A stretch of DNA of 64,000 bases from Mycolicibacterium rutilum (GCF_900108565.1 NZ_LT629971.1:4960001-5024000); one strand, 5' to 3'; shown: positions 7,895-16,808, counted from the stretch's first letter. Notes: generated by a model from the letters alone, not told the origin. A program made the numbers and translations.

Positions 7895-9369
7895 ATCGCG
7901 CTGACGATCGTCGGCCGCGTCGGCGGTCCGCCCTCGATCAACGCCAGCAGCGCGTCGACATCGAGGTGGCCCGCGAGCAGGTCGGCCATGGTGTCGAGCT
8001 GCGCGTCGCGGCGGGCGCCGACGTCGATGTCGTCGGCCACCACGAAACCGGGCGGCGCCACCTCGGCGAGCCAGTGCCGGCGCACGTCGTCGTTGTCGAG
8101 CAGGCCGTGCCAGTGGGTGCCGTACACCCCGTCACGGCGCAACCCGACGCCCAGCCAGTCGTCGGCCGCTGTGCGGGTGAGCCGGCCGTGGTGAATCTCG
8201 TAGCCGCGCAACCCATCTGTGTGCCGGCGCAGCGTCTTGTCGGCCGCGAACGCGATGTCGGCGTCGAGCAGTCCGAGGCCGGTCACGCGGCCCGCCGCCG
8301 ACTCGACGGTGTCGTCGATGTGGCGGCACAGCATCTGGAACCCGCCGCAGATGCCCAGCACCGCCCGGCCGCGGGCGGCGTGCGCGGCCACGGCGTCGGC
8401 CAGTCCGCGTTCGCGCAGCCACGCCAGGTCGGCGACGGTGGCCTTGCTGCCGGGGAGCACCACGACGTCGGCGTCGGCCAGGTCGGCGGGGTCGGTGACC
8501 CAGCGCACCAGCACACCGGGTTCGCAGGCCAGCGCCTCGACGTCGGTGGAGTTGGAGATGCGCGGCAACCGCACCGCGGCGATGTGCAGCCACCGCTGCC
8601 CGCGCGGCGGGGCGGGATCACCGACGACGCGATGGGCCAGCACGGACACGGAATCCTCGGTGTCGAGCCATAATCCGTCGGCGTACGGGATGACGCCGTA
8701 GGTCGGCCGGCCGGTCAGCGCCTGCAGTTGGTCGAGTCCGGGCGCCAGTAGCGCCGGGTCACCGCGGAACTTGTTGACGATGAACCCGCTGATGAGCCGC
8801 TGGTCGTCGGGTTCGAGCACCGCGACGGTGCCGAACAGGTGCGCCAGCAGTCCGCCGCGGTCGATGTCGCCGACGACGACCACCGGCAGCTCCGCAGCGC
8901 GCGCCAGACCCATGTTCGCGAGGTCGGTGGCGCGTAGGTTGATCTCGGCGGGAGACCCGGCACCCTCACAGATGACGACGTCGAATTCGCTTCGCAGAGC
9001 GCGCAGTTCGTCGGCGACGACCTTCGCGAGGTGTTCGCGGTGGGTGAAGTAGTCCCCGGCGCGTACGGTGCCCGCGACGCGGCCGTGCACCACCAGCTGC
9101 GAGGTGCGGTCGCTGCCGGGTTTGAGCAGGATCGGGTTGAAGCGGGTGTGCGGGGCCAGTCCGGCAGCGCGGGCCTGCATCTCCTGCGCCCGGCCGATCT
9201 CCCCGCCGTCGACGGTGACCGCGGAGTTGTTCGACATGTTCTGCGCCTTGAACGGCGCGACGCGAATGCCCTTGCGCGCCAACAACCGGCACAGCCCGGC
9301 GACGACCATCGACTTACCGGCATCGGACGTCGTACCGGCAATCAGCAGCGCGCCGCCGGCCGGGCTCAC
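7891..9369 (-). CDS. cobQ: Cobyric acid synthase
   Basis: CobQ performs the glutamine-dependent amidations of adenosylcobyrinic acid diamide in cobalamin synthesis. The 492-residue protein has an N-terminal dethiobiotin-synthetase-like ATPase (LIAGTTSDAGKS near residue 10, FKAQNMSNNS, CEGAGSPAEINL, VGDIDRGG). Its C-terminal type 1 glutamine amidotransferase has the nucleophile Cys in LGICGGFQML and the His in EIHHGR. The GTG at 9369 overlaps the map stop (GTGA), so the two genes form an operon. No cobalamin riboswitch was seen upstream of the pair. Confidence 0.94.
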   Translation of the reverse strand: MSPAGGALLIAGTTSDAGKSMVVAGLCRLLARKGIRVAPFKAQNMSNNSAVTVDGGEIGRAQEMQARAAGLAPHTRFNPILLKPGSDRTSQLVVHGRVAGTVRAGDYFTHREHLAKVVADELRALRSEFDVVICEGAGSPAEINLRATDLANMGLARAAELPVVVVGDIDRGGLLAHLFGTVAVLEPDDQRLISGFIVNKFRGDPALLAPGLDQLQALTGRPTYGVIPYADGLWLDTEDSVSVLAHRVVGDPAPPRGQRWLHIAAVRLPRISNSTDVEALACEPGVLVRWVTDPADLADADVVVLPGSKATVADLAWLRERGLADAVAAHAARGRAVLGICGGFQMLCRHIDDTVESAAGRVTGLGLLDADIAFAADKTLRRHTDGLRGYEIHHGRLTRTAADDWLGVGLRRDGVYGTHWHGLLDNDDVRRHWLAEVAPPGFVVADDIDVGARRDAQLDTMADLLAGHLDVDALLALIEGGPPTRPTIVSAI

Positions 9370-10223
9370 AGCTGGGTGAGGATCTCGGCGCCGTCGTCGG
9401 TGACCACCAGCGTGTGCTCGAACTGTGCGGTCCACTTCTTGTCGACGGTGGCGACGGTCCAGCCGTCGTCCCAGATCTCGTAGTCGAGTCCGCCGAGGTT
9501 GATCATCGGCTCGATGGTGAACGTCATACCGGGCTCGAGCACGGTCTCGACGGCGGGCTGGTCGTAGTGCAGCACCACCAGGCCGTTGTGGAAGGTGGTG
9601 CCGATGCCGTGGCCGGTGAAGTCGCGAACCACGTTGTAGCCGAACCGGTTCGCATACGACTCGATGACCCGGCCGACCACCGACAGCTGGCGGCCCGGTT
9701 TGACGGCCTTGATCGCGCGCATGGTGGCCTCGTGGGTGCGCTCGACGAGCAGCCGGTGCTCCTCGGACACGTTGCCGGCGAGGAACGTCGCGTTCGTGTC
9801 GCCGTGCACCCCCTCGATGTAGGCGGTGACGTCGATGTTGACGATGTCACCGTCCTCGACCACGGTCGAGTCCGGGATGCCGTGGCAGATGATCTCGTTC
9901 AGCGAGGTGCAGCAGGACTTCGGAAAACCCTTGTAGCCCAACGTCGACGGATAGGCGCCGTGGTCGACCATGTAGTCGTGTGCGATGCGGTCGAGCTCGT
10001 CGGTGGTGACGCCGGGCGCGACGGCCTTACCGGCCTCGGCGAGCGCCCCGGCCGCGATCCGGCCCGCGACCCGCATCTTCTCGATCACCTCGGGCGACTG
10101 CACCCAGGGCTCGGTGCCCTCCTTGACCGTCGGTTTCCACGCGTACTCCGGCCGCGGAATCGAGTTGGGCACCGGCAGCGTCGGGGACACGACGCCGGGG
10201 CGAAGAGCGGTACGAACAGGCAT
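9366..10223 (-). CDS. map: Methionine aminopeptidase type I
   Basis: This 285-residue protein removes the initiator methionine from nascent proteins. All metal-ligand segments are present: NIDVTAYIEGVHGDTNATF (two Asp), GHGIGTTFHNG (His), TIEPMI (Glu) and AQFEHTLVV (Glu). The N-terminal extension with a PxxP-like stretch (LPVPNSIPRPEYAW) matches the mycobacterial MapB type of the same length (Rv2861c). The start is the ATG at 10223; a longer reading overlaps the upstream gene in the wrong frame. The stop overlaps the start of cobQ. Confidence 0.94.
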   Translation of the reverse strand: MPVRTALRPGVVSPTLPVPNSIPRPEYAWKPTVKEGTEPWVQSPEVIEKMRVAGRIAAGALAEAGKAVAPGVTTDELDRIAHDYMVDHGAYPSTLGYKGFPKSCCTSLNEIICHGIPDSTVVEDGDIVNIDVTAYIEGVHGDTNATFLAGNVSEEHRLLVERTHEATMRAIKAVKPGRQLSVVGRVIESYANRFGYNVVRDFTGHGIGTTFHNGLVVLHYDQPAVETVLEPGMTFTIEPMINLGGLDYEIWDDGWTVATVDKKWTAQFEHTLVVTDDGAEILTQL

Positions 10224-10243
10224 AACCCCAGCGTAGTCGAGGA

Positions 10244-10828
10244 TCAGCGGCGGTCGAACGGGCCGAGCCGCCAGCCCCGCCGCGGGCCGCGGATGTCCAC
10301 CGAACCACAAACGACCTTGCCGGTCAGGATCACGTGCGGATTGCCCTCGGCGGGGGCGTCGCGGCGATGGTCGTGCGCACTGCCGACGACGACCTCCACG
10401 TCGTCGATCGACGCACTCGCCCCCTCGGGCAGCCGCAACTCCAGCCCGCCGAACTTCAGGTCGAGCTCCACCACCACCATCGGGCCGGCGAACCGCGCCT
10501 TGGTCAGGTCCAGGTCGACCGACCCCATCCGGCGGTGCAGCGCCAGCCGACTCGGCACCGTCCACTCCCCGTGCCGCTTGAGCGAGCCGAGCACGCCGCG
10601 CAGTTCGACCCGGTCGGCGGCCGAGGTGACGATCGCGCCGGGCCCCGGCAGGTCACCGACCAAGGCGTCGAGGTCGGAGTGCAACCGCGCCCGCGCCACC
10701 GCCGCCGAGCGCTCCTCGAACTCGTCGATGTCGATCAACCCGAGCGCGACGGCGTTGTGCAGCCGCCGCAGCGTGCCGTTGCGGTCGGCGTCGGAGACGC
10801 GCATCGCGTCGTGATTGGTATCGGTCAT
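10244..10828 (-). CDS. DUF1707 domain protein (Rv2862c-like)
   Basis: This 194-residue protein is likely cytoplasmic or membrane-peripheral; I see no transmembrane segment. The N-terminal residues 8-60 match the DUF1707 pattern common in actinobacteria (MRVSDADRNGTLRRLHNAVA, then GLIDIDEFEERSAAVARA). The remainder looks like a beta-rich domain similar to cell-wall-active antibiotic-response proteins (GSVDLDLTKARF, GGLELRLPEG). Position next to map agrees with the mycobacterial order. Function is unknown. Confidence 0.8.
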   Translation of the reverse strand: MTDTNHDAMRVSDADRNGTLRRLHNAVALGLIDIDEFEERSAAVARARLHSDLDALVGDLPGPGAIVTSAADRVELRGVLGSLKRHGEWTVPSRLALHRRMGSVDLDLTKARFAGPMVVVELDLKFGGLELRLPEGASASIDDVEVVVGSAHDHRRDAPAEGNPHVILTGKVVCGSVDIRGPRRGWRLGPFDRR

Positions 10829-10846
10829 GGCCGACTACCAGGCTAC

Positions 10847-12652
10847 TCAAGCCAGGTAGTCGGGTGGCAGACCGTCGAACATGCCCTTGAGCATGCGCAC
10901 CGCGTACTCCGAGGAGCCGCCGCCGACGATCAACGCCGAGAACGCCATGTCGCCGCGGTAGCCCGCGAACCACGAGTGCGACCCGCCCGCGAACTCCGCC
11001 TCACCGGTCTTGCCGCGCACATCCCCGGCGCCCAGCAGATCCTTGGCGGTGCCGTTGGTGACGACCAGCCGCATCATCGGCCGCAGCCCGTCGAGAATCT
11101 TCGGATCGATCGGCGGCTGGTCACCCTCCACCCGGGTCTGCCTGCCCTCGATCAGTTGCGGCACAGGCGTTTTCCCGGCGGCGACGGTCGCGGCGGCCAA
11201 CGCCATGCCGAACGGGCTGGCCAGCACCTTGCCCTGCCCGAAACCGTCCTCGGTGCGCTCGGCCAGGTCGACGGTCGGCGGCACCGAACCGGTGACGGTC
11301 GTGAGCCCCTCGACCTCGTAGTCGGTGCCGAGGCCATACTGCGCGGCCGCCGTCGTCAGTCCACGCGGCGGCATCCGGCTGGCGAGTTCGGCGAAGGTGG
11401 TGTTGCACGAACTGGCGAACGCCCGCGACATCGGCACCGTGCCGAGGTCGAAACCGCCGTAGTTCGGCACCGCGCGGTGGCCGATGTCCATCGTGCCCGG
11501 GCACGGCAGCAGCGTGTTCGGCGTGGCCATGTCGCGTTCGATGGCCGCGCCCGCGGTCACCATCTTGAACGTCGACCCCGGCGGGTAGAGCCCGGTCGTG
11601 GCGATCAGCCCCTCGGCGTCGGCGGACGCGTTCTGCGCGACGGCCAGGATCTCGCCGGTCGACGGCTTGATCACCACGATCATCGCCTTCTTGCCGGTGA
11701 AGTTGACCGCATTCTGTGCGGCGGTCTGCACCGCCCGGTCGAGGCTGATCCGCACGGCGGGGGCGGGCACGCCGGGCACCTCGTTGAGCACGTCGACGTC
11801 GACGCCGTTCTGGTTGACGGTGACGATCCGCCAACCGGGGTCACCGTCGAGTTCACCGGCGACCGACTTCTTCACCTCGTTGACGATCGCGGGGGCGAAC
11901 CGGTCGTCGGTGGGCAGCAGTTCGGCCATCGGCGTAACGACCACCCCCGGCAGCGCCCCGATCGCGGGGCTCACCCGGTCGTGATCGTCCTTGCGCAGCG
12001 TGACCAGGTTCAGCGGCTGCTTCGACGAGCTGGCCTGCTCCGCCAGCCGCTGCGGATCCCAGGTGTTGTCGAACGGGCGCAGCGTGTCGACGACGGCCCG
12101 CGCGGTCTGCATCAGCGCGCCGCCCGCCGCCTGCGCGTCGAGCGAGTAGCGATACAGGTAACCGGGCGCGAGCACCGGCGTGCCACCGCGTTCGATGACC
12201 GACGCCCGCGGCGGCGCGTCGGCGCGCAGCGCGAACGTCTGGTTCTCGCCGAGCCGCGGGTGCAGGTTCGTCGCGCTCCACCGCACCTCCCAACGGCCCT
12301 CGTCGCGGACCATGTTGAGCTGACCGTCGTAGGTCCAGGTCCGCCCCTTGGGCAGATGCCAGGTGTAGCGGTAGGTGACGCTGCCGGTGTCCAGGGCGTA
12401 CTTGGAGCCGAGGATCTGCGCGTCGAGGTGGGTGGCCTGCAGGCCGGCCCACGCACCGTTGAGGTCCTCTCGCGCATCGGCGGGCCGGTCGCTGAGGTCG
12501 GCCGCGCCGGTGGTGTCCCCGGTGGCCAGCGCAGCGAGGAACTTCTCGGCGGTCGGCTCGGGCCCCGCGGGTTTGGGCGTACACGCGTTGAGCGACAGGG
12601 CGAGTGCGCCGACCGCGAGCAGCGCCGCCAGACGTGATGCTGAAGTTGCCAT
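10847..12652 (-). CDS. Penicillin-binding lipoprotein (Rv2864c-like, class B PBP)
   Basis: This 601-residue transpeptidase of the class B type probably cross-links peptidoglycan at the outer face of the membrane. A lipoprotein signal ends in lipobox LNAC (Cys about residue 24). Next is an NTF2-like MecA-N-type domain (residues ~35-145), a PBP dimer-type segment, and the catalytic domain. The active-site motifs are STFK (Ser ~359), SCN (~415) and KTGEAEF (~546). Mycobacteria have a homologue in this position upstream of map. A TAACAT -10-like hexamer eight bases before the ATG suggests a leaderless transcript. Confidence 0.92.
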   Translation of the reverse strand: MATSASRLAALLAVGALALSLNACTPKPAGPEPTAEKFLAALATGDTTGAADLSDRPADAREDLNGAWAGLQATHLDAQILGSKYALDTGSVTYRYTWHLPKGRTWTYDGQLNMVRDEGRWEVRWSATNLHPRLGENQTFALRADAPPRASVIERGGTPVLAPGYLYRYSLDAQAAGGALMQTARAVVDTLRPFDNTWDPQRLAEQASSSKQPLNLVTLRKDDHDRVSPAIGALPGVVVTPMAELLPTDDRFAPAIVNEVKKSVAGELDGDPGWRIVTVNQNGVDVDVLNEVPGVPAPAVRISLDRAVQTAAQNAVNFTGKKAMIVVIKPSTGEILAVAQNASADAEGLIATTGLYPPGSTFKMVTAGAAIERDMATPNTLLPCPGTMDIGHRAVPNYGGFDLGTVPMSRAFASSCNTTFAELASRMPPRGLTTAAAQYGLGTDYEVEGLTTVTGSVPPTVDLAERTEDGFGQGKVLASPFGMALAAATVAAGKTPVPQLIEGRQTRVEGDQPPIDPKILDGLRPMMRLVVTNGTAKDLLGAGDVRGKTGEAEFAGGSHSWFAGYRGDMAFSALIVGGGSSEYAVRMLKGMFDGLPPDYLA

Positions 12653-12660
12653 TGGGGCAG

Positions 12661-12666
12661 ATGTTA
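12661..12666 (-). promoter_or_regulatory. Candidate -10 element of the penicillin-binding protein gene
   Basis: Read on the minus strand, TAACAT fits the mycobacterial TANNNT -10 consensus. It ends eight bases before the ATG at 12652, and there is no purine-rich ribosome-binding site in between. That is the expected geometry for leaderless initiation. No convincing -35 was seen. Confidence 0.4.
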
Positions 12667-12714
12667 CGAAGTCGAGACCTGCAATCCCGGGAGGCGCACC
12701 GACTCTCTTCGCGC

Positions 12715-12774
12715 CGAACGTTGATTACCGCGCGAGAAATCGCCGCGAAATTGTCGAGCGGTAATCAACGTTCG
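12715..12774. terminator. Long inverted repeat between GNAT-fusion gene and PBP gene
   Basis: Perfect 17-base arms, CGAACGTTGATTACCGC at 12715-12731 and its reverse complement at 12758-12774, enclose a 26-base loop. It lies upstream of the penicillin-binding protein gene promoter and downstream of nothing on the plus strand. It lacks the U-tract of a classical intrinsic terminator. It may be a transcript boundary, an operator or an intergenic repeat. Confidence 0.55.
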
Positions 12775-12789
12775 CGGAATCTGGTGAGG

Positions 12790-13449
12790 TCAGGAGCTCG
12801 CCGCGGGAGCGCGGACCACCAGCGGCGCCGCCGGGAAGTACGCCGCCATCTCCGAGCGCGACTTGCGCAGCGCCGCGGTGCCGTACCCCTGCTTGCGGTA
12901 CGCCGGGTGAATCCAGATGCGCACATTCACCTCCCCGGCGACCAGATCGCCGAACACCATGCCGACCTTCTCCGAGCCCTGCACCGCGACCAGCCAGGCC
13001 GCCTCCTCGGCGTCCACGCGCGCCAGGCCCGCGCGGATCTCGTCGTCGAGGTCGCCGGCCGGGGCACCCGACCCGTCACCGGCCTGCGGCACGTCCTCGG
13101 TGCGGGCGGCGAAGATGTCGCGGTCCGCGTCGGCGCTGAACGGCCGCAACACCATCGCGTCGGCCGACCGGGCCGGCTCGCCCATCGTGAAGCTGAGCTG
13201 GTTGTTGAGATCCTCGAGTTCGGCGGCGATGCGCCGGCGCGCGACCTTGGTCAGCCGGTCGAACGACAACCGCAGCACCGCCTCGGCGGCCTGGTGCGAG
13301 GAGCCCAACATCCCGGCGATCGCCTCGATGGCGGCGTCGTAGTCCTCGGCATCGACGATCACGTCGAGCAGTTCGTGCCGCCGCTCGAGCGCGCGAACCA
13401 TCGTGTCGGCGATTTCCCTGCGGGCGATTGTGCGTTCGTCGTCGGCCAT
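12790..13449 (-). CDS. GNAT acetyltransferase with gyrase-A-like N-terminal segment
   Basis: The C-terminal third of this 219-residue protein is a GNAT acyltransferase core: AAWLVAVQGSEKVGMVFGD, then NVRIWIHPAYRKQGYGTAAL, the acetyl-CoA-binding R-x-x-G-x-G/A loop, near residues 175-195. Residues ~15-85 resemble the C-gate/coiled-coil arm of GyrA/ParC: ERRHELLDVIVDAEDYDAAI, then EAVLRLSFDRLTKVARRRIA with ELEDLNNQ. These compare with the QAILDMRLxRLTxLExxKI pattern of gyrase. The fusion is inferred by eye. No tyrosine active site or DNA-cleavage domain is present. Substrate and role are unknown. The gene is followed closely (downstream) by the hairpin region before the PBP gene. Confidence 0.75.
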   Translation of the reverse strand: MADDERTIARREIADTMVRALERRHELLDVIVDAEDYDAAIEAIAGMLGSSHQAAEAVLRLSFDRLTKVARRRIAAELEDLNNQLSFTMGEPARSADAMVLRPFSADADRDIFAARTEDVPQAGDGSGAPAGDLDDEIRAGLARVDAEEAAWLVAVQGSEKVGMVFGDLVAGEVNVRIWIHPAYRKQGYGTAALRKSRSEMAAYFPAAPLVVRAPAASS

Positions 13450-13485
13450 GACGCGAGCGTAGGACAGCCGGCCGGACCGGTTCCG

Positions 13486-14340
13486 TCAGTCCAGCAGAAC
13501 GGTGGCGAAGGTTCCCACCTGTTGGAAGCCCACGCGGGCGTAGGTGGCCCGCGCGACGGTGTTGAAGTCGTTGACGTACAGGCTCGCGGTGCGACCCGAG
13601 CGCACCACGGCCGCCGCCAGCGTCGCCGTGCCCGACATGCCCAGGCCGCGGCCGCGCCAGTCGGGGTGCACCCACACGCCCTGGATCTGGCCGACGGTCG
13701 GCGACTGCGAGCCCACCTCGGCCTTGAAGACCACCTCGCCGCGCTCGAAGCGGGCCCAGGCCCGGCCGGCGGCGATCAGCCCGGCGACACGCCGCCGGTA
13801 GCCGCGGCCGCCGTCACCGAGCCGCGGGTCGATGCCGACCTCGCCGATGAACATGTCGATCGAGGCGACCAGGTAGGCGTCGAGCTCGTCGGCGCGCACC
13901 GGGCGCACCGCAGGGTCGATCGCACAGATCGGCGCGGTGCTCAGCGCCATCAGGGGTTGCTGTTCACGCACGTCGCGGGCGGTGCCCCAGGCGTGCTCGA
14001 GGCGCTGCCACATCGGCATGACCAGCTCCGCGCGCCCGACCAGCGACGAGCAGCGGCGCGCGGTGCTCATCGCCTTGTCGGCGAACGCCTGCAGATCGGG
14101 GGCCTCACCGCGCAACGGGATCAGGTTCGCCCCGGCGTAGCACAGAGATTCGGTCGGCCGGCGCCGCGTCCACAGTTCACCGCCGATGGCCGACGGCTCG
14201 ATGCCGTGTTCGGCGACCCGGCAGGCGACCATGCAGGAGCCGACGGGATCCTCGTCGAGCACGCGCATCACCGCGCCGACGTCGCGCACCACGGACACCC
14301 GTCGTTCGTCGGCGTGACGGAACAGCGGCGGAGCCGACAT
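13486..14340 (-). CDS. GNAT acetyltransferase (Rv2867c-like)
   Basis: This 284-residue two-part GNAT protein has a poorly conserved N-terminal half (DUF4081-like, residues 1-140) and a clear C-terminal GNAT fold. The fold has WARFERGEVVFKAEVG, then GQIQGVWVHPDWRGRGLGMS with the acetyl-CoA loop near residues 225-235, and YVNDFNTVARATYARVGF at the end. It sits in the conserved slot between ispG and map seen in mycobacteria. Its acceptor substrate is not known. Confidence 0.85.
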   Translation of the reverse strand: MSAPPLFRHADERRVSVVRDVGAVMRVLDEDPVGSCMVACRVAEHGIEPSAIGGELWTRRRPTESLCYAGANLIPLRGEAPDLQAFADKAMSTARRCSSLVGRAELVMPMWQRLEHAWGTARDVREQQPLMALSTAPICAIDPAVRPVRADELDAYLVASIDMFIGEVGIDPRLGDGGRGYRRRVAGLIAAGRAWARFERGEVVFKAEVGSQSPTVGQIQGVWVHPDWRGRGLGMSGTATLAAAVVRSGRTASLYVNDFNTVARATYARVGFQQVGTFATVLLD

Positions 14341-14385
14341 GGAAACTCTTTCTGACCGACGCTCACCCAGTGGCTGGGATCACAT

Positions 14386-15567
14386 TCAGCTTACGGTGAC
14401 AACCGGTGTGCCGCTGGCATCTGTTCCGGCCTCGTCCATTTCGGAGGCCAACCGCATCGCCTCTTCGATCAGCGTCTCGACGATCTGGGCCTCGGGGACG
14501 GTCTTGATGACCTCACCCTTGACGAAGATCTGGCCCTTGCCGTTGCCGGAGGCCACGCCGAGGTCGGCTTCGCGGGCCTCCCCCGGCCCGTTGACGACGC
14601 AGCCCATCACCGCGACGCGCAGCGGCACCTCCATGCCTTCCAGGCCGGCGGTCACCTCGTTGGCCAACGTGTAGACGTCGACCTGCGCGCGCCCGCACGA
14701 CGGGCACGACACGATCTCCAGCCCGCGGGGCCGCAGGTTCAGCGACTCGAGGATCTGGTTGCCCACCTTGACCTCTTCGGCCGGCGGCGCGGACAGCGAG
14801 ACGCGGATGGTGTCGCCGATGCCCTTGGACAGCAGCGCACCGAACGCGACCGCCGACTTGATCGTGCCCTGGAACGCCGGCCCGGCCTCGGTAACGCCGA
14901 GGTGCAGCGGGTAGTCGCACTGCGCGGCCAGCTGCTCGTAGGCGGCGACCATGATCACCGGGTCGTTGTGCTTGACGCTGATCTTGATGTCGCCGAAGCC
15001 GTGCTCCTCGAACAGCGAGGCCTCCCACAGCGCCGACTCGACGAGCGCCTCCGGGGTGGCCTTGCCGTACTTCTCCATGAACCGCTTGTCGAGCGATCCG
15101 GCGTTGACGCCGATGCGGATCGGGATGCCCGCGTCACCGGCGGCCTTGGCAACTTCCTTGACCCGGCCGTCGAACTCCTTGATGTTGCCCGGATTTACCC
15201 GCACCGCGGCGCAGCCCGCGTCGATCGCGGCGAAGATGTACTTCGGTTGGAAGTGGATGTCGGCGATCACCGGGATCTTCGACTTCTTCGCGATGGCGGG
15301 CAGCGCGTCGGCGTCCTCCTGGCGCGGGCAGGCCACCCGCACGATGTCGCAGCCCGACGCGGTCAGCTCGGCGATCTGCTGCAGCGTCGCGTTGATGTCG
15401 TGGGTCTTGGTGGTGCACATGGACTGCACCGCGATGGGGTGGTCGCTGCCGATGCCGACGTCGCCCACCATCAGCTGGCGGGTCTTGCGCCGCGGGGCGA
15501 GCACGGGCGCCGGGGCGGCCGGCATGCCCAGTCCGATTTGGCTTCCCGTTGTGCCTGGGAGGGCCAT
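14386..15567 (-). CDS. ispG: 4-hydroxy-3-methylbut-2-enyl-diphosphate synthase
   Basis: IspG (GcpE) reduces methylerythritol cyclodiphosphate to HMBPP in the MEP isoprenoid pathway, using a [4Fe-4S] cluster. The TIM-barrel domain is seen from GSDHPIAVQSMCTTKTHD through DIHFQPKYIF and RVNPGN to RIGVNAGSLDKRF. The cluster cysteines lie in SCPSCGRAQ (two Cys) and MGCVVNGPGEA (third Cys). Two adjacent ATGs exist. The second (15567) is preferred because AGGAG lies five bases upstream of it but only two before the first. It follows rip1 by eight bases in an operon with dxr. Confidence 0.95.
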   Translation of the reverse strand: MALPGTTGSQIGLGMPAAPAPVLAPRRKTRQLMVGDVGIGSDHPIAVQSMCTTKTHDINATLQQIAELTASGCDIVRVACPRQEDADALPAIAKKSKIPVIADIHFQPKYIFAAIDAGCAAVRVNPGNIKEFDGRVKEVAKAAGDAGIPIRIGVNAGSLDKRFMEKYGKATPEALVESALWEASLFEEHGFGDIKISVKHNDPVIMVAAYEQLAAQCDYPLHLGVTEAGPAFQGTIKSAVAFGALLSKGIGDTIRVSLSAPPAEEVKVGNQILESLNLRPRGLEIVSCPSCGRAQVDVYTLANEVTAGLEGMEVPLRVAVMGCVVNGPGEAREADLGVASGNGKGQIFVKGEVIKTVPEAQIVETLIEEAMRLASEMDEAGTDASGTPVVTVS

Positions 15568-15575
15568 CATTACTC

Positions 15576-16808
15576 CTATTGGAAAGGTCTGATCGGGTTG
15601 ATGAAGTCGGCGGTCACGGTCACGGCCATGTAGCCGACCACGACGATGAGGATCACGTACGTGGCGGGCATCAGCTTGAGGTAGTTGACCGGACCCGCGG
15701 CCACCATGCCGCGCGCCGAGCGGATCATATTGCGGATTTTCTCGTAGAACGCGATCGCGATGTGGCCGCCGTCGAACGGCAGCAGCGGGATCAGGTTGAC
15801 CGCGCCGAGCACGAAGTTCAACTGCGCCAAGAAGAACCAGAACGCCACCCACAGGCCCTGGTCGACCGCGTCGCCGCCGATGATGCTGGCGCCGACGACG
15901 CTGATCGGCGTCTCCGGGTCACGCTCCTCGCCGCCGATGGAACGCACCAGCGCGCCCATCTTGGTCGGGATCTTGGCCAGCGACTTGCCGAGTTCGACGG
16001 CGAGATCGCCGGTGAACGCGAAGGTTCCGGGCACCGCCGAGAGCGCGTTGTACTGCGTCGGGCCGAACTGGGCGGCGGTGATGCCGACCGTGCCGACCGG
16101 AACCGGTTCGGCGGCTTGATCTTTGGCGCCCTCAGCGACGTAGCGCTGGGCCGGGATGACGTCGACGACGGTGGTGAACTCGCGCCCGTCGCGCTCCACG
16201 GTGAACGGGGTGGGGCCGTCGAGTTTGCGTACGGCGTCGACCATTTCGTCGAAGTTGGCCACCGACGTGTCGCCGACCTTGACGACGGTGTCGCCGGCTT
16301 CGATGCCGGCGGCCGCGGCCGGTGACGGAGCCAGGCAGTCACCGAGCTTGCCCTGGCTGACCTCCGACTTCACGCACGACGTCTCGCCGACGATCGCGGT
16401 GGTCGGCGGGTGCAGGTTGGGCAGCCCCCACACCACCGCGATGCCGTAGATCAGCACCAGGCCGATGACGAAGTTCATGCCGGGCCCGGCCGCCAACACG
16501 GCGGCCCGCTTCCACGTCTTCTGCTTGTACATCGCGCGGTCGCGCTCGTCGGGGGCGAGTTCCTCGACCGCGGTCATGCCCGCGATGTCGCAGAACCCGC
16601 CGAGCGGGATCGCCTTGACGCCGTACTCGGTGCGGTCACCCTGCTTGTTCGCCCGCCACGTCGACCACAGCGTCGGCCCGAAGCCGACGAAGTAGCGGCG
16701 CACCTTCATCCCGGTGGCACGCGCCACCCACATGTGCCCGCACTCGTGCAACGCGACTGACACCAGGATGGCCAGTGCGAACAGCACGACGCCGATGACC
16801 CACATCAT
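15576..16808 (-). CDS. rip1: Site-2 protease family zinc metalloprotease Rip1
   Basis: This 410-residue intramembrane protease of the RseP/S2P type cleaves anti-sigma factors and other membrane substrates in mycobacteria (Rv2869c). The zinc motif HECGH is at residues 21-25 in the first membrane helix. A central PDZ domain covers roughly residues 125-215 (AAAAGIEAGDTVVKVGDTSV). The third ligand motif PFDGGH lies near residue 350, and there are four hydrophobic segments. Its start overlaps the dxr stop (ATGA), and ispG follows, so the order dxr-rip1-ispG is one operon. Confidence 0.95.
   Translation of the reverse strand: MMWVIGVVLFALAILVSVALHECGHMWVARATGMKVRRYFVGFGPTLWSTWRANKQGDRTEYGVKAIPLGGFCDIAGMTAVEELAPDERDRAMYKQKTWKRAAVLAAGPGMNFVIGLVLIYGIAVVWGLPNLHPPTTAIVGETSCVKSEVSQGKLGDCLAPSPAAAAGIEAGDTVVKVGDTSVANFDEMVDAVRKLDGPTPFTVERDGREFTTVVDVIPAQRYVAEGAKDQAAEPVPVGTVGITAAQFGPTQYNALSAVPGTFAFTGDLAVELGKSLAKIPTKMGALVRSIGGEERDPETPISVVGASIIGGDAVDQGLWVAFWFFLAQLNFVLGAVNLIPLLPFDGGHIAIAFYEKIRNMIRSARGMVAAGPVNYLKLMPATYVILIVVVGYMAVTVTADFINPIRPFQ

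Noticed and set aside
7891..10243. Cobalamin riboswitch near cobQ
   Set aside because: cobQ starts inside the stop codon of map and there is only 20 bases before map; no B12-box-like sequence was found.
10334..12637. A 767-residue plus-strand frame opposite the penicillin-binding protein
   Set aside because: Arg/His-rich low-complexity translation typical of antisense shadows in GC-rich DNA; the minus-strand gene has all catalytic motifs.
12715..12774. Terminal inverted repeats of an insertion sequence
   Set aside because: No transposase or target duplication is nearby and the whole repeat unit is 60 bases.
12790..13449. DNA gyrase subunit A gene
   Set aside because: Only a short C-gate-like helix region is present; there is no active-site tyrosine domain, and the C-terminus is GNAT.
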